From positions 451,888-515,887 of the forward strand of contig QRDG01000827.1 in NCBI GenBank assembly GCA_012064385.1: a DNA stretch of 64,000 nucleotides. Direction: 5' to 3'. This document shows positions 22,575 to 33,440 of the stretch, piece after piece. The stretch is from Puccinellia tenuiflora (Eukaryota > Streptophyta > Magnoliopsida > Poales > Poaceae). A program made the translations under genes and the position numbers. The first letter of the stretch is position 1. Each line of letters opens with the position of its first letter. Under the pieces are notes generated by a model. It saw only the letters and a program-made list of their open reading frames with translations. It searched no databases and was not told the origin of the DNA.

Positions 22575-25500
22575 ATGCCGAGCATCCGGGCTCCGGCTTC
22601 CAGGCAGACGGCCACCCTGCAGGTATAGATCCTTTCGTTCGCGATACAGTACAGGGGGATGAAATGCACTGGATTACCTCATTACTCTTGCAAGTTCTTG
22701 CTCGTTGCTCATATGGAATTCTGTGTTTTTTCTTTCTTGCAGGTGGCTGTCAAGTGCAGGCCGCTGACCGACAACGAGCGGCGCCGCTCCCGGCATATCA
22801 TACAGGTCATCGATGATAAGGTAAACAGATGCAGTCTGGTTTGGTTTCGCTTGGGGGAATGAACTGAACTACTAGTAGTAGTTTGTGCAATGGCAGTGGG
22901 TGGGTAGAATTTTCCATGGATGGTAATGGTAGTAATGTGGTACCCGTATGTTTCTCCAGAATGTGGCTGTCTTGGACCCTGATCTGTCAAAGGGCTACCT
23001 CGACCTCATCCAAAACCGGACCAAGGAGAAGAGATATAGCTTCGATCACGTGTACGCGCCCGGATGCTCAAATACGGTACGCAAGCTTGTGTAGCTTCTT
23101 AGCTGCTGCTTCTCTAATCTGGAATTTAATTGCTTGCTTTTGACACTGGCCTTATATATGTATGCCGATTACAGTAAGTGTTTGATATCTGCATCCTAGC
23201 TTGGAACGCCCTAAATTAGTCATATCTTGCATTTTAGGAAATGGTACTGCAAGAAGGCCAAACCACAGCTAACTTCTTTGAATCATTAATTGCCAATCTT
23301 AGGAGTCTCTGTTGCTTTGAATTGTTTTAAGTTGTAACAATACTATTGGCATGTACAAAACGCCAATTTAGACTGGAACAAAGGAAGCCCTTGGCTGTAT
23401 TCTTGCTGTTAGGTATGCTACCTAACGCATATACGTCTGCTTCAGGAAATGGACTCTAGTTTAGAGAACCAATTTCCCAAACCCAGATTTTTTTTATCAG
23501 ACCTTGTACTGAAGACCGAGGCATGTATTATACTTTATATTCATCCCTCATCAGAGCCCTAAAGTCTAATTAGCCGCAACTAGCTAGGCATTTCTCTTTT
23601 CTCACTGTCTCCCTGATACAATACCAGTAGTCCACTCTACAACCATGTTTTAACTTTTAAACCCAGTACCACTCTATTGTGTTAACATTTGAAAATTATA
23701 GGTTTATTTCCTATAGGTGTATTTCCAGTTCGACAGCTCTAAATTTTAGCTGACTAATCTCCACCATTGTGATCAAGGTTCACAAATATAAATGCCATAT
23801 ATTTTGTTCCCTGCTAATGTGGGAATTTCTTGCCATGTTTTAATAATATATACTAGGTTGTGCCTTAACAGAACCCAACAGGTGCAGTTGTCTAAACTGC
23901 ATTTATATGCAAACTGATGCCAGTCTGATATATTTTGCTATCTAGTGTTTTTCATACTAAGTTATTATTACTGAACCATATATGGAAACTGCAAGATGAG
24001 ACTTGAGAATCATATGGATGTCTATGGATTTAAGATGTGGAGAAATACTCTAGTCAGCTAATTACTGGAACAGATGTTGTGTTCTTGTGCTTCACATTTC
24101 ACTCCATAACATCTCAAGATTTTAATTTGATAAATGGATTTATTGTACAGGACGTTTATAAGAATATTTCTTCCACAGTTTTGGGTGTAGTTCAAGGCCT
24201 TAATGTAACAGTCTTTGCTTATGGTTCTACTGGAAGGTATGCATTTACTGCAGTAAGCAGACTCCTTATCTTTAGCTATCATCAAATGTGTACAGCCTCA
24301 CACTCACGGTACTCTAGGGTCTCATATGTTGATTTCGTTAAATATGGTGCACATTTCAGATGCTTAATAAAATTAAGAAATATGCTGTTCAAATGCTTCT
24401 TCTGGTATGACCATTGAATTAACATACTCCCTCGATCCATAAAAAGTGTCGCCCACTTAGTATAAAGTTTATGGATCGGAGGGGAGTATTATATTTGCCA
24501 GAACTTCCTTAATTTCAGATATTTGTGATGTTGTACTATACCTGCTCAGATTACCTCGTAATAATGTGATTGAGTGTTAAAAAAGTGATTAAATGCTTGT
24601 CAATCCCAGATTGTATTTGCTTCACACCTAGTCAATTGGCATTCCAATTTAATCATCAGTTGTATTAAAATCAAACTGATGTTGCATTGTTCTTAGTCCA
24701 CATTCATCATGTTACTATAAAATGGTTGTTGCTACACTTGGATGTTGAGCTACTATCTGAAGTTGTTCCATATGCATGCTTATATTTTCTGTTGTATGTG
24801 ATTGTACAGTGGCAAAACTTATACGATGGTTGGAAGCCAGAATGATCCTGGTCTCATGGTTCTGAGCTTTCGCACAATCTTTGATCAAATAAAAAAAGAT
24901 GATAGTTCAGATACATTTGAACTCTCCTGTTCCTATCTGGAAGTGTACAATGAGGTAATGTGCAATATATTGTGTTAATAATATTAAACAACCAGTCCCT
25001 TTAATATAAATGTACTGCATATTAGCTATTGTGAAGCAGTTGTTGGTTTTCTGAATTCCAGGTTATCTATGATTTGCTTGAGAAATCCTCAGGTCACCTG
25101 GAGCTTCGTGAGGATCCGGAGCATGGCATAATGGTTGCTGGTTTAAGAAGAATTAAGGTTTACAACTCTTTCTTCTGCATTTATTTTCCCTGGTAGAAGA
25201 TACATGTTTTCTGCTGGTAGTTTTGATTACATTGCCTTCTTTTCTGTTGTTTGCTCCTTTTATTATATCATTGTAAAGTTTCTAATTCGTTTTTGTGAAC
25301 ATTACGTTATGTGCTATTTGAGTAGTCGATGAGTCCATGAAGAAAGAAAAACTATTAGATATGGCTGTGATTTTAAGTAATTTGCAGGAAAAGTCTCTGC
25401 AATAAAATTGCAATGCCAATTTTATTCCTATTTTCAAAGACATTCGGTCAGTCTTATGTATGACAAGATCATATTACCAATCTGGTCCTTGGTTTTGTGT

Positions 25501-28362
25501 GAAGCCTTCATTCTTATGTTTTTGTCTATTAAAAAAATCTGGGTGGTCTACTGCATGCATATTCTGAAAGCGTGCCTGTTAATCCCCATGGATTTCAGCC
25601 ATAAACAATTTTTATGCCTAAACTCTTACTTTGCTAGGTTCATTCAGCAGATAAGATTCTTGAACTCTTGAACATAGGCAACAGCAGACGCAAGACAGAG
25701 AGCACAGAAGCAAATGCAACTTCATCACGGTAATTTTCCTCTGCTTTCCTTTTTATGGTCCATACGTTCATTGGTATCCATCTTTTTCTTAGGAAACTAA
25801 GTAAATTCTATTAAAGGTTTACTCAATATCTTAATCTTATAAATTGTTGAGATTGTGAGTCTATAGTTACATCAGGTAATAGTGCCTGGCATTTTTTACA
25901 TTATTCTCACATGGGAAATACTATTTTTTCTCTTATTTCAAGTTCACACGCGGTACTGGAGATTACTGTAAGACGAAAGCAGAAAGGACAGTATGGTAGT
26001 CAAGTTCTTCGTGGAAAGCTTGCCTTGGTTGATCTTGCGGGCAGGTAATAACTATTATTTTTGGACTGCTGTTTTTTTACCCTGTCAAGTAAAATAAGCT
26101 GTAAAACAATTTGCTGTGAGCAGTGAGAGGGCTTCTGAAACGAACAACTTTGGCCAAAAGCTCAGAGACGGAGCCAACATTAATCGATCACTTTTAGCAT
26201 TAGCAAATTGTATCAATGCCCTTGGAAAGCAAAATAAGAAAGGTCTTGCATATGTTCCATATCGCAACAGGTATTTCAAGTGCAGATTCTACTGTTTGGA
26301 CCAAATCTGCCAATTTTAGATATATGACACCAGCTATTTGCAGCAAATTAACTCGAATCCTGAAGGATGGTCTCTCTGGCAATTCCCGGACTATTATGAT
26401 TGCTACAGTATCACCAGCTGATGATCAGTATCATCACACTACAAATACGCTCAAGTATGCGGATCGTGCTAAGGAGATAAAAACACATGTCCATGTAAGG
26501 GGTCATTTTTTTGGTTGAGTGCTCAGACTATGAGATGCTTTTTCTGTTGATACATCATTTCTTCACACATCTGAATGAATTATGTTTCTGAATCATATGT
26601 GTTTTTTCGCAAAAGAAAGAATCATATTTTATTTTATTTTGTGAATAACTGAATCATATGTGCTTAAGTAGCCATTTCTATAATTCTGATATTTGTTCTT
26701 CCATACAGAAAAATATTGGAAGAATTGACACTCATGTTGAAGACTATCAGAGGATGATTGAGAATCTCCAGGTTTGCCTTAGCGGGGAAACAAGTAAATT
26801 TCTACGGTTTTACCTAACTGTTGACCAGGGTAAAGTACTAAAAAATGTGTCGCAACATCACTTTGTAGGTTGAGGTTTCTCATTTGAAAAAAGAATTAGC
26901 TGATAAGGAGCATCAGTTAAGTGTAAAACCTACTGAAAAGGCTGCGGATAATGAGCTATCTTGGCTAAATGTCCTGAGCCAGGAAACTGGTGAGAATGTT
27001 CAGGAACGCATAAATCTACAGAAAGCACTGTTTGAGCTGGAAGAAACCAATAAGCATAACCGGATGGAGCTCCAGCATCTTGACGGCGCGATTGCGAGAT
27101 CGCAGGTTGGTAACCTTTCATTAAACATACTGTAGCAGCTCTTTCCTACATCTATTGTTGCAACAGATATCTGAGAAATTCCACAGTACGTACAGTGCAC
27201 TGATGGCTTTGTATTCAGGTGAATGAGAAGGATTATACAGTTTTGCAAGCCTTAACATCAAGGAGACAAGTTATTCTTGACAATATCCGTGACAACGATG
27301 AAGCTGGTGCTGGCTATAAAAAGGTATATATAGGTGAAGGTTTTCTTTTCTATCACCTTGAAGCAAACTTTTACATGGCTACCTTTTTCCCTGTAGGATA
27401 TTGAACTGAATGAGAGTCGCAGGCGTCAGCTCCAAGATATGATTGAGGAAGCTACCAGTAACAATGGGAATAGAACTTACCTGCAGATTCTCAGCCAGTA
27501 CAGACTTCTTGTGAGTAGTCAAGATTTTTTGTTTATGTTCCTTCCAGAATATAATATTCCACAAGTTGCTTATATAATGTATCCTTTAGGGAATGAGTAA
27601 CGCTGAGCTTCAAATTGAGATGGCTATGAGGGATCAAGTAATACATAATCAGAGGGAATCTCTAAGGAGCCTATGGAACATGCTTTATGGAACAGGGCTA
27701 AACCAGAAACAGATTCTTAAGTTGGCTGCTAAGCAAGGCTTGACTGTAGAAGGCTGTCCTTTGCCTAGCTCGAGCCCCGATGTTACTACAACACCTTCCT
27801 TCCTACACCATGGAAGGCTATCACCATTCATGTCGTTTCCAAGCCCGCAATCACAGTCTTCTTCTCCATCCAGTTGCTTCTTCCAACAAGGTTTCAGCAC
27901 CATGTCTGTTCTGAAAAACCAACATGAGACGCCTACCATCTGTAGGCAGGAACATCACAGCTCGTACTACATGATGTCTGACTGCTCGCCTGGTGCTGGT
28001 GATGGAAAACAATGGGCAAGTGGAAGGTCAACGCCGTACTTTTCCACCCCGGGGAAACCTGGGGAAATGCATGGTTTCTACCCGGGAACAAAAAGTGTGC
28101 GATCGCCATACAGTGGGGAACATCCAACCTCGTATTCTGGAAACGAAGATTTCGGTATGCAGAGGAAGGTACTATGTTTTTCTTGTGCAGTCAAATTGCA
28201 TCCATAATTTTAACTTGCTCAAGTAACCAGCCAGGAAGCATGACACTAATCACATGATAGCATCTTCCAGCTTTGTGTGCACGAGTGGCAGAATTTTACT
28301 ATGGACGTGGACTGAACTATGGTTTTCATCTTCTGCAGGATTCGTGTTCTAGAGAAAGGTAA
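22575..28362 (+). CDS. KIN-8: Kinesin-8 (KIN-8) microtubule motor protein, 16 exons, 727 aa
   Basis: Exons: 22575-22622, 22743-22820, 22960-23076, 24151-24236, 24810-24954, 25062-25157, 25638-25729, 25943-26044, 26124-26270, 26344-26494, 26709-26771, 26869-27105, 27219-27323, 27397-27510, 27590-28168, 28339-28362. All introns are GT-AG, phases agree, and the sum is 2184 nt. The motor domain (about residues 14-354) has the P-loop GSTGSGKT (106-113), switch I NATSSRSH (216-223), switch II DLAGSE (251-256) and [17 protein letters not shown] (274-289). All are intact, so ATP-driven microtubule movement is expected. A neck and coiled-coil region follows (about 355-520), then a Ser/Pro-rich tail encoded by exon 15. 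The start [16 protein letters not shown] gives the short N-terminus typical of plant kinesin-8. Kinesin-8 members act on microtubule plus ends. The subclass (8A or 8B) is not decided here. Splice sites were read by eye and by homology. A gag-only retrotransposon sits about 320 bp past the stop. Confidence 0.93.
24427..24486. mobile_element. Very short Stowaway-type MITE derivative in kinesin intron 4
   Basis: CTCCCTCGATCCATAAA at the left and TTTATGGATCGGAGGGGAG at the right form terminal inverted repeats flanked by TA (24425-24426 and 24487-24488). At 60 bp it is little more than two fused TIRs. It lies between exons 4 and 5 and does not touch splice sites. Confidence 0.75.
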
Positions 28363-28682
28363 TGAGGAAGAGCAATGGAGATTCAAACAAGAGTCATGAC
28401 ACCTGCTTCGAGTGCACAACCAGCTGACATTACCAGTCTGATGAAGATTGCAGTTTGAGCATGTGAGCACATCTTCTGCAGTCTTGCCCGAGTTCCTGGA
28501 TCTGCCAAAGCAATCCATAGATGTTACCAGTAGTTTTTAGGTCAAGCTGCTGCCATGCCGTAGGCCATGTCCATGGCCATTTTGGTGCCTCTAGATCCTG
28601 ACATGGCTCACTCCACTCTTGTACAGTAGTTGTTAGTTAGCCTCTCATGTAGTCCTGCTGCTGTACCCTTTCTCCTATCTTC
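28363..28682 (+). other. Kinesin 3' UTR / downstream flank
   Basis: No coding sequence. Joining the flanks of the inserted element (28682 to 30588, counting the duplicated TCTTC once) gives continuous sequence that probably was the original 3' UTR or near flank. No certain poly(A) signal is seen. Confidence 0.5.
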
Positions 28683-29046
28683 TGTTAGCTTTAGCTAGCT
28701 CAACTTGCAACTCCGGCCGATCGATTTCCTGATCAAAAAACACGCACACAGCTAGCTAGCTTGGAGATCAATCAGATCCGACGAGATGCACCTATCTAGC
28801 TTTGACGAACGTAACAAGTAGACACGATTTGGTTTGCCTCAGCCCGTGGGCTTCATAGGTCTTTTTGGCTTTTTATTTATAGCTGCCAAACAGCAGCAGC
28901 TTGACACGTACAAGGAATATTAAACCGACTCAAAACTGACCTAGACTTGGAGTAGAACTCCTACTAGATACCGACTAAGGACACGTACGGGAAAATAACC
29001 AAACCGGCCTCCACTGGGAACCGGACAAGTTTGGTTAATTCCAACA
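28683..29046 (-). repeat. TR-GAG 3' LTR (364 bp)
   Basis: Direct repeat of 30219-30582, with about two mismatches by eye. Confidence 0.93.
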
Positions 29047-29358
29047 ATCTCCCCCTAATCCAAACTTGTCGTCGCATCGACTCGACTCAACGCATGATCC
29101 GGACTACCAGCCCACACGGTCGCATCTACGCGTGCAACGTGCAAGACTGGACGCACCATCAGTCTTCACGTCGTACAATTTGACTGGTCACAGTCCCACT
29201 ACACGCTGAGCCCCCCATCGACGCACGCAGACGACCTAACTCAACTAGCATGTGCACACACAGTGGTCGCATCTCACATGTTGTGCCATGCCTACTCAAC
29301 GACACAAAGAAAAACATAACTCTATAACACTACTTTTAACCTTGTAGCAGCTTCATCA

Positions 29359-30144
29359 TCAGAGCATCATCGTTGGATCATCCCCAAGTAGCGCCATGTT
29401 AAGTTCCGCCACCTCCTTGTCCTTCCTTGCCTTAGGACACTCACGCGCGTAGTGCCCATAGATATTACAATTATAGCATCTGACTGTGGATTTGTCACGA
29501 CGACGTCCTCGCTCCTTTTCCAACCACTGCGACCTTGTTAGAAGAAGTTGTCCATCATCTTTTTCTTCGACAGAGCCTCTTAGACGTTCTTCGTGAGCCT
29601 TCAGCCTTCCAGTAACCTCATCCATAGTCATTGTCTTGAGGTCGCCAAATTGCTCTATGGCGGATGCAATCTCGAGAAACTTTGACGGGACGGCTCGGAG
29701 AATTTTTCTGACAGCGTTTGATTCCTCAAACTTTTCTCCCAGCAAACGTATCTCATTGGTGATGGATTTCATCCTCAGAGCGAAGTCATCAACCGATTCG
29801 GTGTCCTTCATCTGGAGCCTATCAAATTCGGATTTGAGGGTTTGCACCCTTACTTCCTTAATTCGATCGTCTCCTAGACGATTGGTCTTGATCGCCTCCC
29901 AAGCTTCCGCGGATGTCTCCTTCTCAGCGATCAACGGGAGCATATCTTCTGGGATACCTTGATAGATAGCTGACAATGCTTTCTGATCCATCGTCTCATC
30001 GACCGACTTAACATCCTCCGCCTCCACCGCGTCCCAGATTTTTGCTCCGCGCAGCATCGCCTTCATCTTGATCGCCCAAATCGAGTAGTTGCTCTTCGTC
30101 AGCATCGGGACCTGTCCGAACATGATACCTCCGTTCGCAGCCAT
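29359..30144 (-). CDS. Copia-type Gag protein, intact (261 aa)
   Basis: Uninterrupted frame starting MAANGGIMFGQVPMLTKSNY, the usual N-terminus of plant Copia gag (DUF4219-like, 'NYxxWxxKM'). It is followed by the UBN2-type gag core (for example ALSAIYQGIPEDMLPLIAEK and KTMTMDEVTGRLKAHEERLR). A complete CX2CX4HX4C zinc knuckle, CYNCNIYGHYAREC, lies near residues 224-237. It ends a little after the knuckle, without protease, so this is a stand-alone gag rather than a truncated polyprotein. It would package RNA into virus-like particles and rely on pol from another Copia. Expression is not shown by the sequence. Confidence 0.9.
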   Translation of the reverse strand: MAANGGIMFGQVPMLTKSNYSIWAIKMKAMLRGAKIWDAVEAEDVKSVDETMDQKALSAIYQGIPEDMLPLIAEKETSAEAWEAIKTNRLGDDRIKEVRVQTLKSEFDRLQMKDTESVDDFALRMKSITNEIRLLGEKFEESNAVRKILRAVPSKFLEIASAIEQFGDLKTMTMDEVTGRLKAHEERLRGSVEEKDDGQLLLTRSQWLEKERGRRRDKSTVRCYNCNIYGHYARECPKARKDKEVAELNMALLGDDPTMML

Positions 30145-30218
30145 GATCTTGGTCGTCGCTTCTCAACACAACACAGCACTCACCCGACGACGTCGAACCT
30201 GACGGCTCTGATACCAAT

Positions 30219-30582
30219 TGTTAGCTTTAGCTAGCTCAACTTGCAACTCCGGCCGATCGATTTCCTGATCAACAAACACGCACACAGCTAGCTAGCTTGG
30301 AGATCAATCAGATCCGACGAGATGCACCTATCTAGCTTTGACGAACGTAACAAGTAGACACGATTTGGTTTGCCTCAGCCCGTGGGCTTCATAGGTCTTT
30401 TTGGCTTTTTATTTATAGCTGCCAAACAGCAGCAGCTTGACACGTACAAGGAATATTAAACCGACTCAAAACTGACCTAGACTTGGAGTAGAACTCCTAC
30501 TAGATACCGACTAAGGACACGTACGGGAAAATAACCAAACCGGCCTCCACAGGGAACCGGACAAGTTTGGTTAATTCCAACA
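30219..30582 (-). repeat. TR-GAG 5' LTR (364 bp)
   Basis: Direct repeat of 28683-29046. The primer-binding site lies immediately to its left, at about 30205-30217 on the - strand. Confidence 0.93.
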
Positions 30583-30587
30583 TCTTC

Positions 30588-31795
30588 CTTGTATATAGTG
30601 CATCTGCTGGTGCTGAACCTGCCATTTGTAACGCAAGAAAGAACTCCACGAAAAAAGGGGGAAACCAAACCCTAGTGTTCAAAACGGGCCTGAATCAATG
30701 AGATCTTTTGGGCACCGTTGCTGAAGTAGCGATGAAACGAGCATCTCAGGCGGTTAGCATTGACATCACCGTTAGCTGGGGGGAATATGTGATGATTGAA
30801 TCCATGGACAGGATAGCAGTGCTGGAGTACGATGGGTGAACAGGAATGCGTTGCGCATGGGCCGGTACTACCACTACTGCTGCTGCTGGCCCGGAGCTGG
30901 TGGTGGGATCGACCATTGAATACACCCTGGAGGCAGGCCTGGACGTCGTCGTCACCCACTCCGGAGACCACATTCATGCATGCCGGCCATGCAGCCATGG
31001 TCCTGCGCTGCGCCCCTCCCTGCTGCAGCTAGCGCTGTTAGTTACACCAGACACAACTCCTCATCGATTGTTCATGTATGAATTCGCTGAATGATGCGTC
31101 GCCGGCCGGCAGCGCCTGAATCTGCACGGCAACGCACAGCGGATCGCCATTACGTTCGGCACCAGCTAGCTACACGAGGTTGGGGCTTGGGCTTCAGCGT
31201 AGCCCGCCAGCCAGCCGCACCTGTGTGACTGCAAATTAGCATGTTTGGTCGGAAGCCTTCCCCTGGCTGGCAGTGAATTTTTCCTTGTAATCGCGATTTT
31301 TTTTTTTTTTTTGCACGGAGTTGGTCTAGAGACTCGGTGATTTTCTGCATTGTTATTTTTGTAAATAACGAGTACACAGCGGAATTGAAAAAAAAGGGAC
31401 GAAAAAAAATAGAGGAAAAACCCGTGTCGATCATGCCGTAACGGCAACATATGCAACAACAACAACCTTCAGTTTCCATCTCTGATTAGATCGATGACAA
31501 GGCCGTGACAAGCCAAACTGTTGCAGTTTGTCTTGCATGTCTATGTCTGGTTTTGCGAGGTTGGCAGCATACATCGCCGGGGTTCAGTACAGTGGCAGAA
31601 ACATAAGCGTGCACGCCGGCGGCCACTCCTGCCCTGTGTTCCTGGCACGTACCGGCGGCGGTGTGCACGGCACGGCGCCTCGATCGATCGACCGGCGCCG
31701 GCGTCCTGCTTGGGTACAGAAACTCACGGCGGTTTACTGGGTCCTGCCACTTGATACCGGTTGCAAAGCTACTTTAGTTAGTGCATACTAGCTAC
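30588..31795. other. Intergenic, no gene recognised
   Basis: Mixed sequence with a poly-T tract (about 31296-31312, the complement of an A-run). Short open frames on both strands have no recognisable product. Confidence 0.5.
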
Positions 31796-31797
31796 TA

Positions 31798-31957
31798 CTC
31801 CCTCCGTATCGAAATATAAAATGTTTTATCATTTGACTTTTCATCCGTATCTAAATATGTTTTAGTGCAAGGTTTACGTGAATCTTACATTAAAACATGT
31901 CTACATACGAATGGAAAGCCAAATGCTAAAACATCTTATATTTTGATACGTATGGAG
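31798..31957. mobile_element. Stowaway MITE (Tc1/Mariner), 160 bp
   Basis: Left end CTCCCTCCGTATCGAAATAT; the right end reads inward as CTCCATACGTATCAAAATAT. Flanking TA dinucleotides lie at 31796-31797 and 31958-31959. This is the classical Triticeae Stowaway layout. Confidence 0.85.
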
Positions 31958-32438
31958 TACTATTAGTAGAAGTAATTCTCAACAACAAATAAATACTCCT
32001 ACTATGAAAGTACAACTGCTAGTTGAGGCGTTGCCCAGGGCGGTAAGAGCATCTCCACCGGGGGTCGGGACACCGAACAGAAAAACATGCCACACTGGGG
32101 GTCGCAAAGTGTTTGTCCAGCCCAAAACCTGTCCGGTACCGCCAACAGGGCCTCCAAAGTGGGGGCTGACTTCACGGTGCCGGACACTGTCCGGCCCGAG
32201 CCTCCGACAGATATGGCCCGCCCGTCAGCCGCACGAAGAGGTTTCTTCTCCGGATTAATGACGCAGTGGTAGGAAACCGGTACGCATGCGGGCGTAAAAG
32301 TTGCCGCTTTCCCACACCACGCCGGTGCAGCATGCAAGCGACGGGACTGGACGGCTACGCGGCGCATTAACGCGGCGCCAGCCCACCCGCCAGGCCACGC
32401 GCCGGCGCGGCGGTCAGCCCATCGGTCTGCACGCCTTC

Positions 32439-33440
32439 TGATGTAGGGTTTGCCCGATCTTCACGGATTTGCACACACGAGTGGAGGGAAAACGAGGAAG
32501 AACGCGAAGAACACGATGAACACGGTGAAGAACACACGCAAAAGGGGGATAACTCGCGAAGCCTACGAGGGAGAATCACCCGGCATCAAACCCCCAATGG
32601 AGTAGCCTCCGGATCTCAAAACCCAAGTCAACAACACGCTTAATGAAACCGATTTCTCTTACCGGCCGGTCCACCGATCCAATAGAATCCTTGAGGGAAA
32701 GATTGGCTTGGTCTACTAGAATCACCGCAGTGAGAGAGTAGCTACAAGAAGAGATACATCATCCTCCGCGGAGGAGCCCATCACGGGAAGGAGCAACGCT
32801 CAACTCTCAAGTTCATTTATCTCTACCTCAAATGGAAAAGGGGGAAAGCTATTTATAGTCTTAGTGCAAAGGAGCTGAAAGGTGGGGGTCCGGCCTGGGG
32901 GCCGGCCTGGGCCGGCCTGGAGGCCGGTGGCGTCTGTAGGGGGCCCGGCCTGGTGGCCGGCCTGGGCCGGCCTGGAGGCCGGCGTCGTCTGGAGGGGTGC
33001 CGGCCTGGGGGCCGGCCTGGGCCGGCTGGGAGGCCGGCCGGCTCTGGTTGGGTGCCGGCCTGGGGGCCGGCCTAGGCCGGCTGGGAGGCCGGCCGGCTCT
33101 GGTGGGGTGCAGGCCTGGGGGCCGGCCTAGGCCGGGCTGGAGGCCGGCCTGCCTGATTTCGCCTCCTTCTTCCTCTCCTTGTCCATGACGCTTCCTTCTC
33201 CTCATCCACGCGTACGCCTTGGATGAAATCAACTCTTGGGCTTCCTCGGCACCTCCCATCGGCTTCGTATCCATCGTGTCAAACCTAGCAATGCAAATGG
33301 GCGGATGCTCAAGTAGCATACCATTCCAAAGGGTAGGAAATGAGATCTCGAAGAGGATGGAGTTCACCTTTGACGTCCATGGTGACTTGGCATTTGTTGG
33401 CATGCTTGACATGGTGATGTCGTTGGGTTGGGCTACATCA
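32439..33440 (-). repeat. 3' LTR (1002 bp)
   Basis: Holds a GC-rich array (32886-33150) of CCGGCCTGGGGGCCGG-type units, about 55-60 bp each. It lies just upstream, in transcript sense, of a CTATAAATAG TATA box (32849-32858 complement). The 3' end of the long ORF lies in this LTR. Confidence 0.93.

Larger units (their letters stand above)
28683..30582 (-). mobile_element. Gag-only Copia LTR element (TR-GAG type), 1900 bp, TSD TCTTC
   Basis: LTRs of 364 bp at 28683-29046 and 30219-30582 (TGTTAGCTTT to AATTCCAACA in + orientation) differ at about two positions. The 5-bp duplication TCTTC is perfect (28678-28682 and 30583-30587). On the - strand the 30219-30582 LTR is followed by TTGGTATCAGAGC, an initiator-Met tRNA primer-binding site. 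The only gene is an intact gag (29359-30144); protease, integrase and RT are absent. Near-identical LTRs imply a recent insertion (order of 0.2 My at the usual grass LTR rate). A CTATAAATAA box on the - strand lies in each LTR. Confidence 0.93.
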
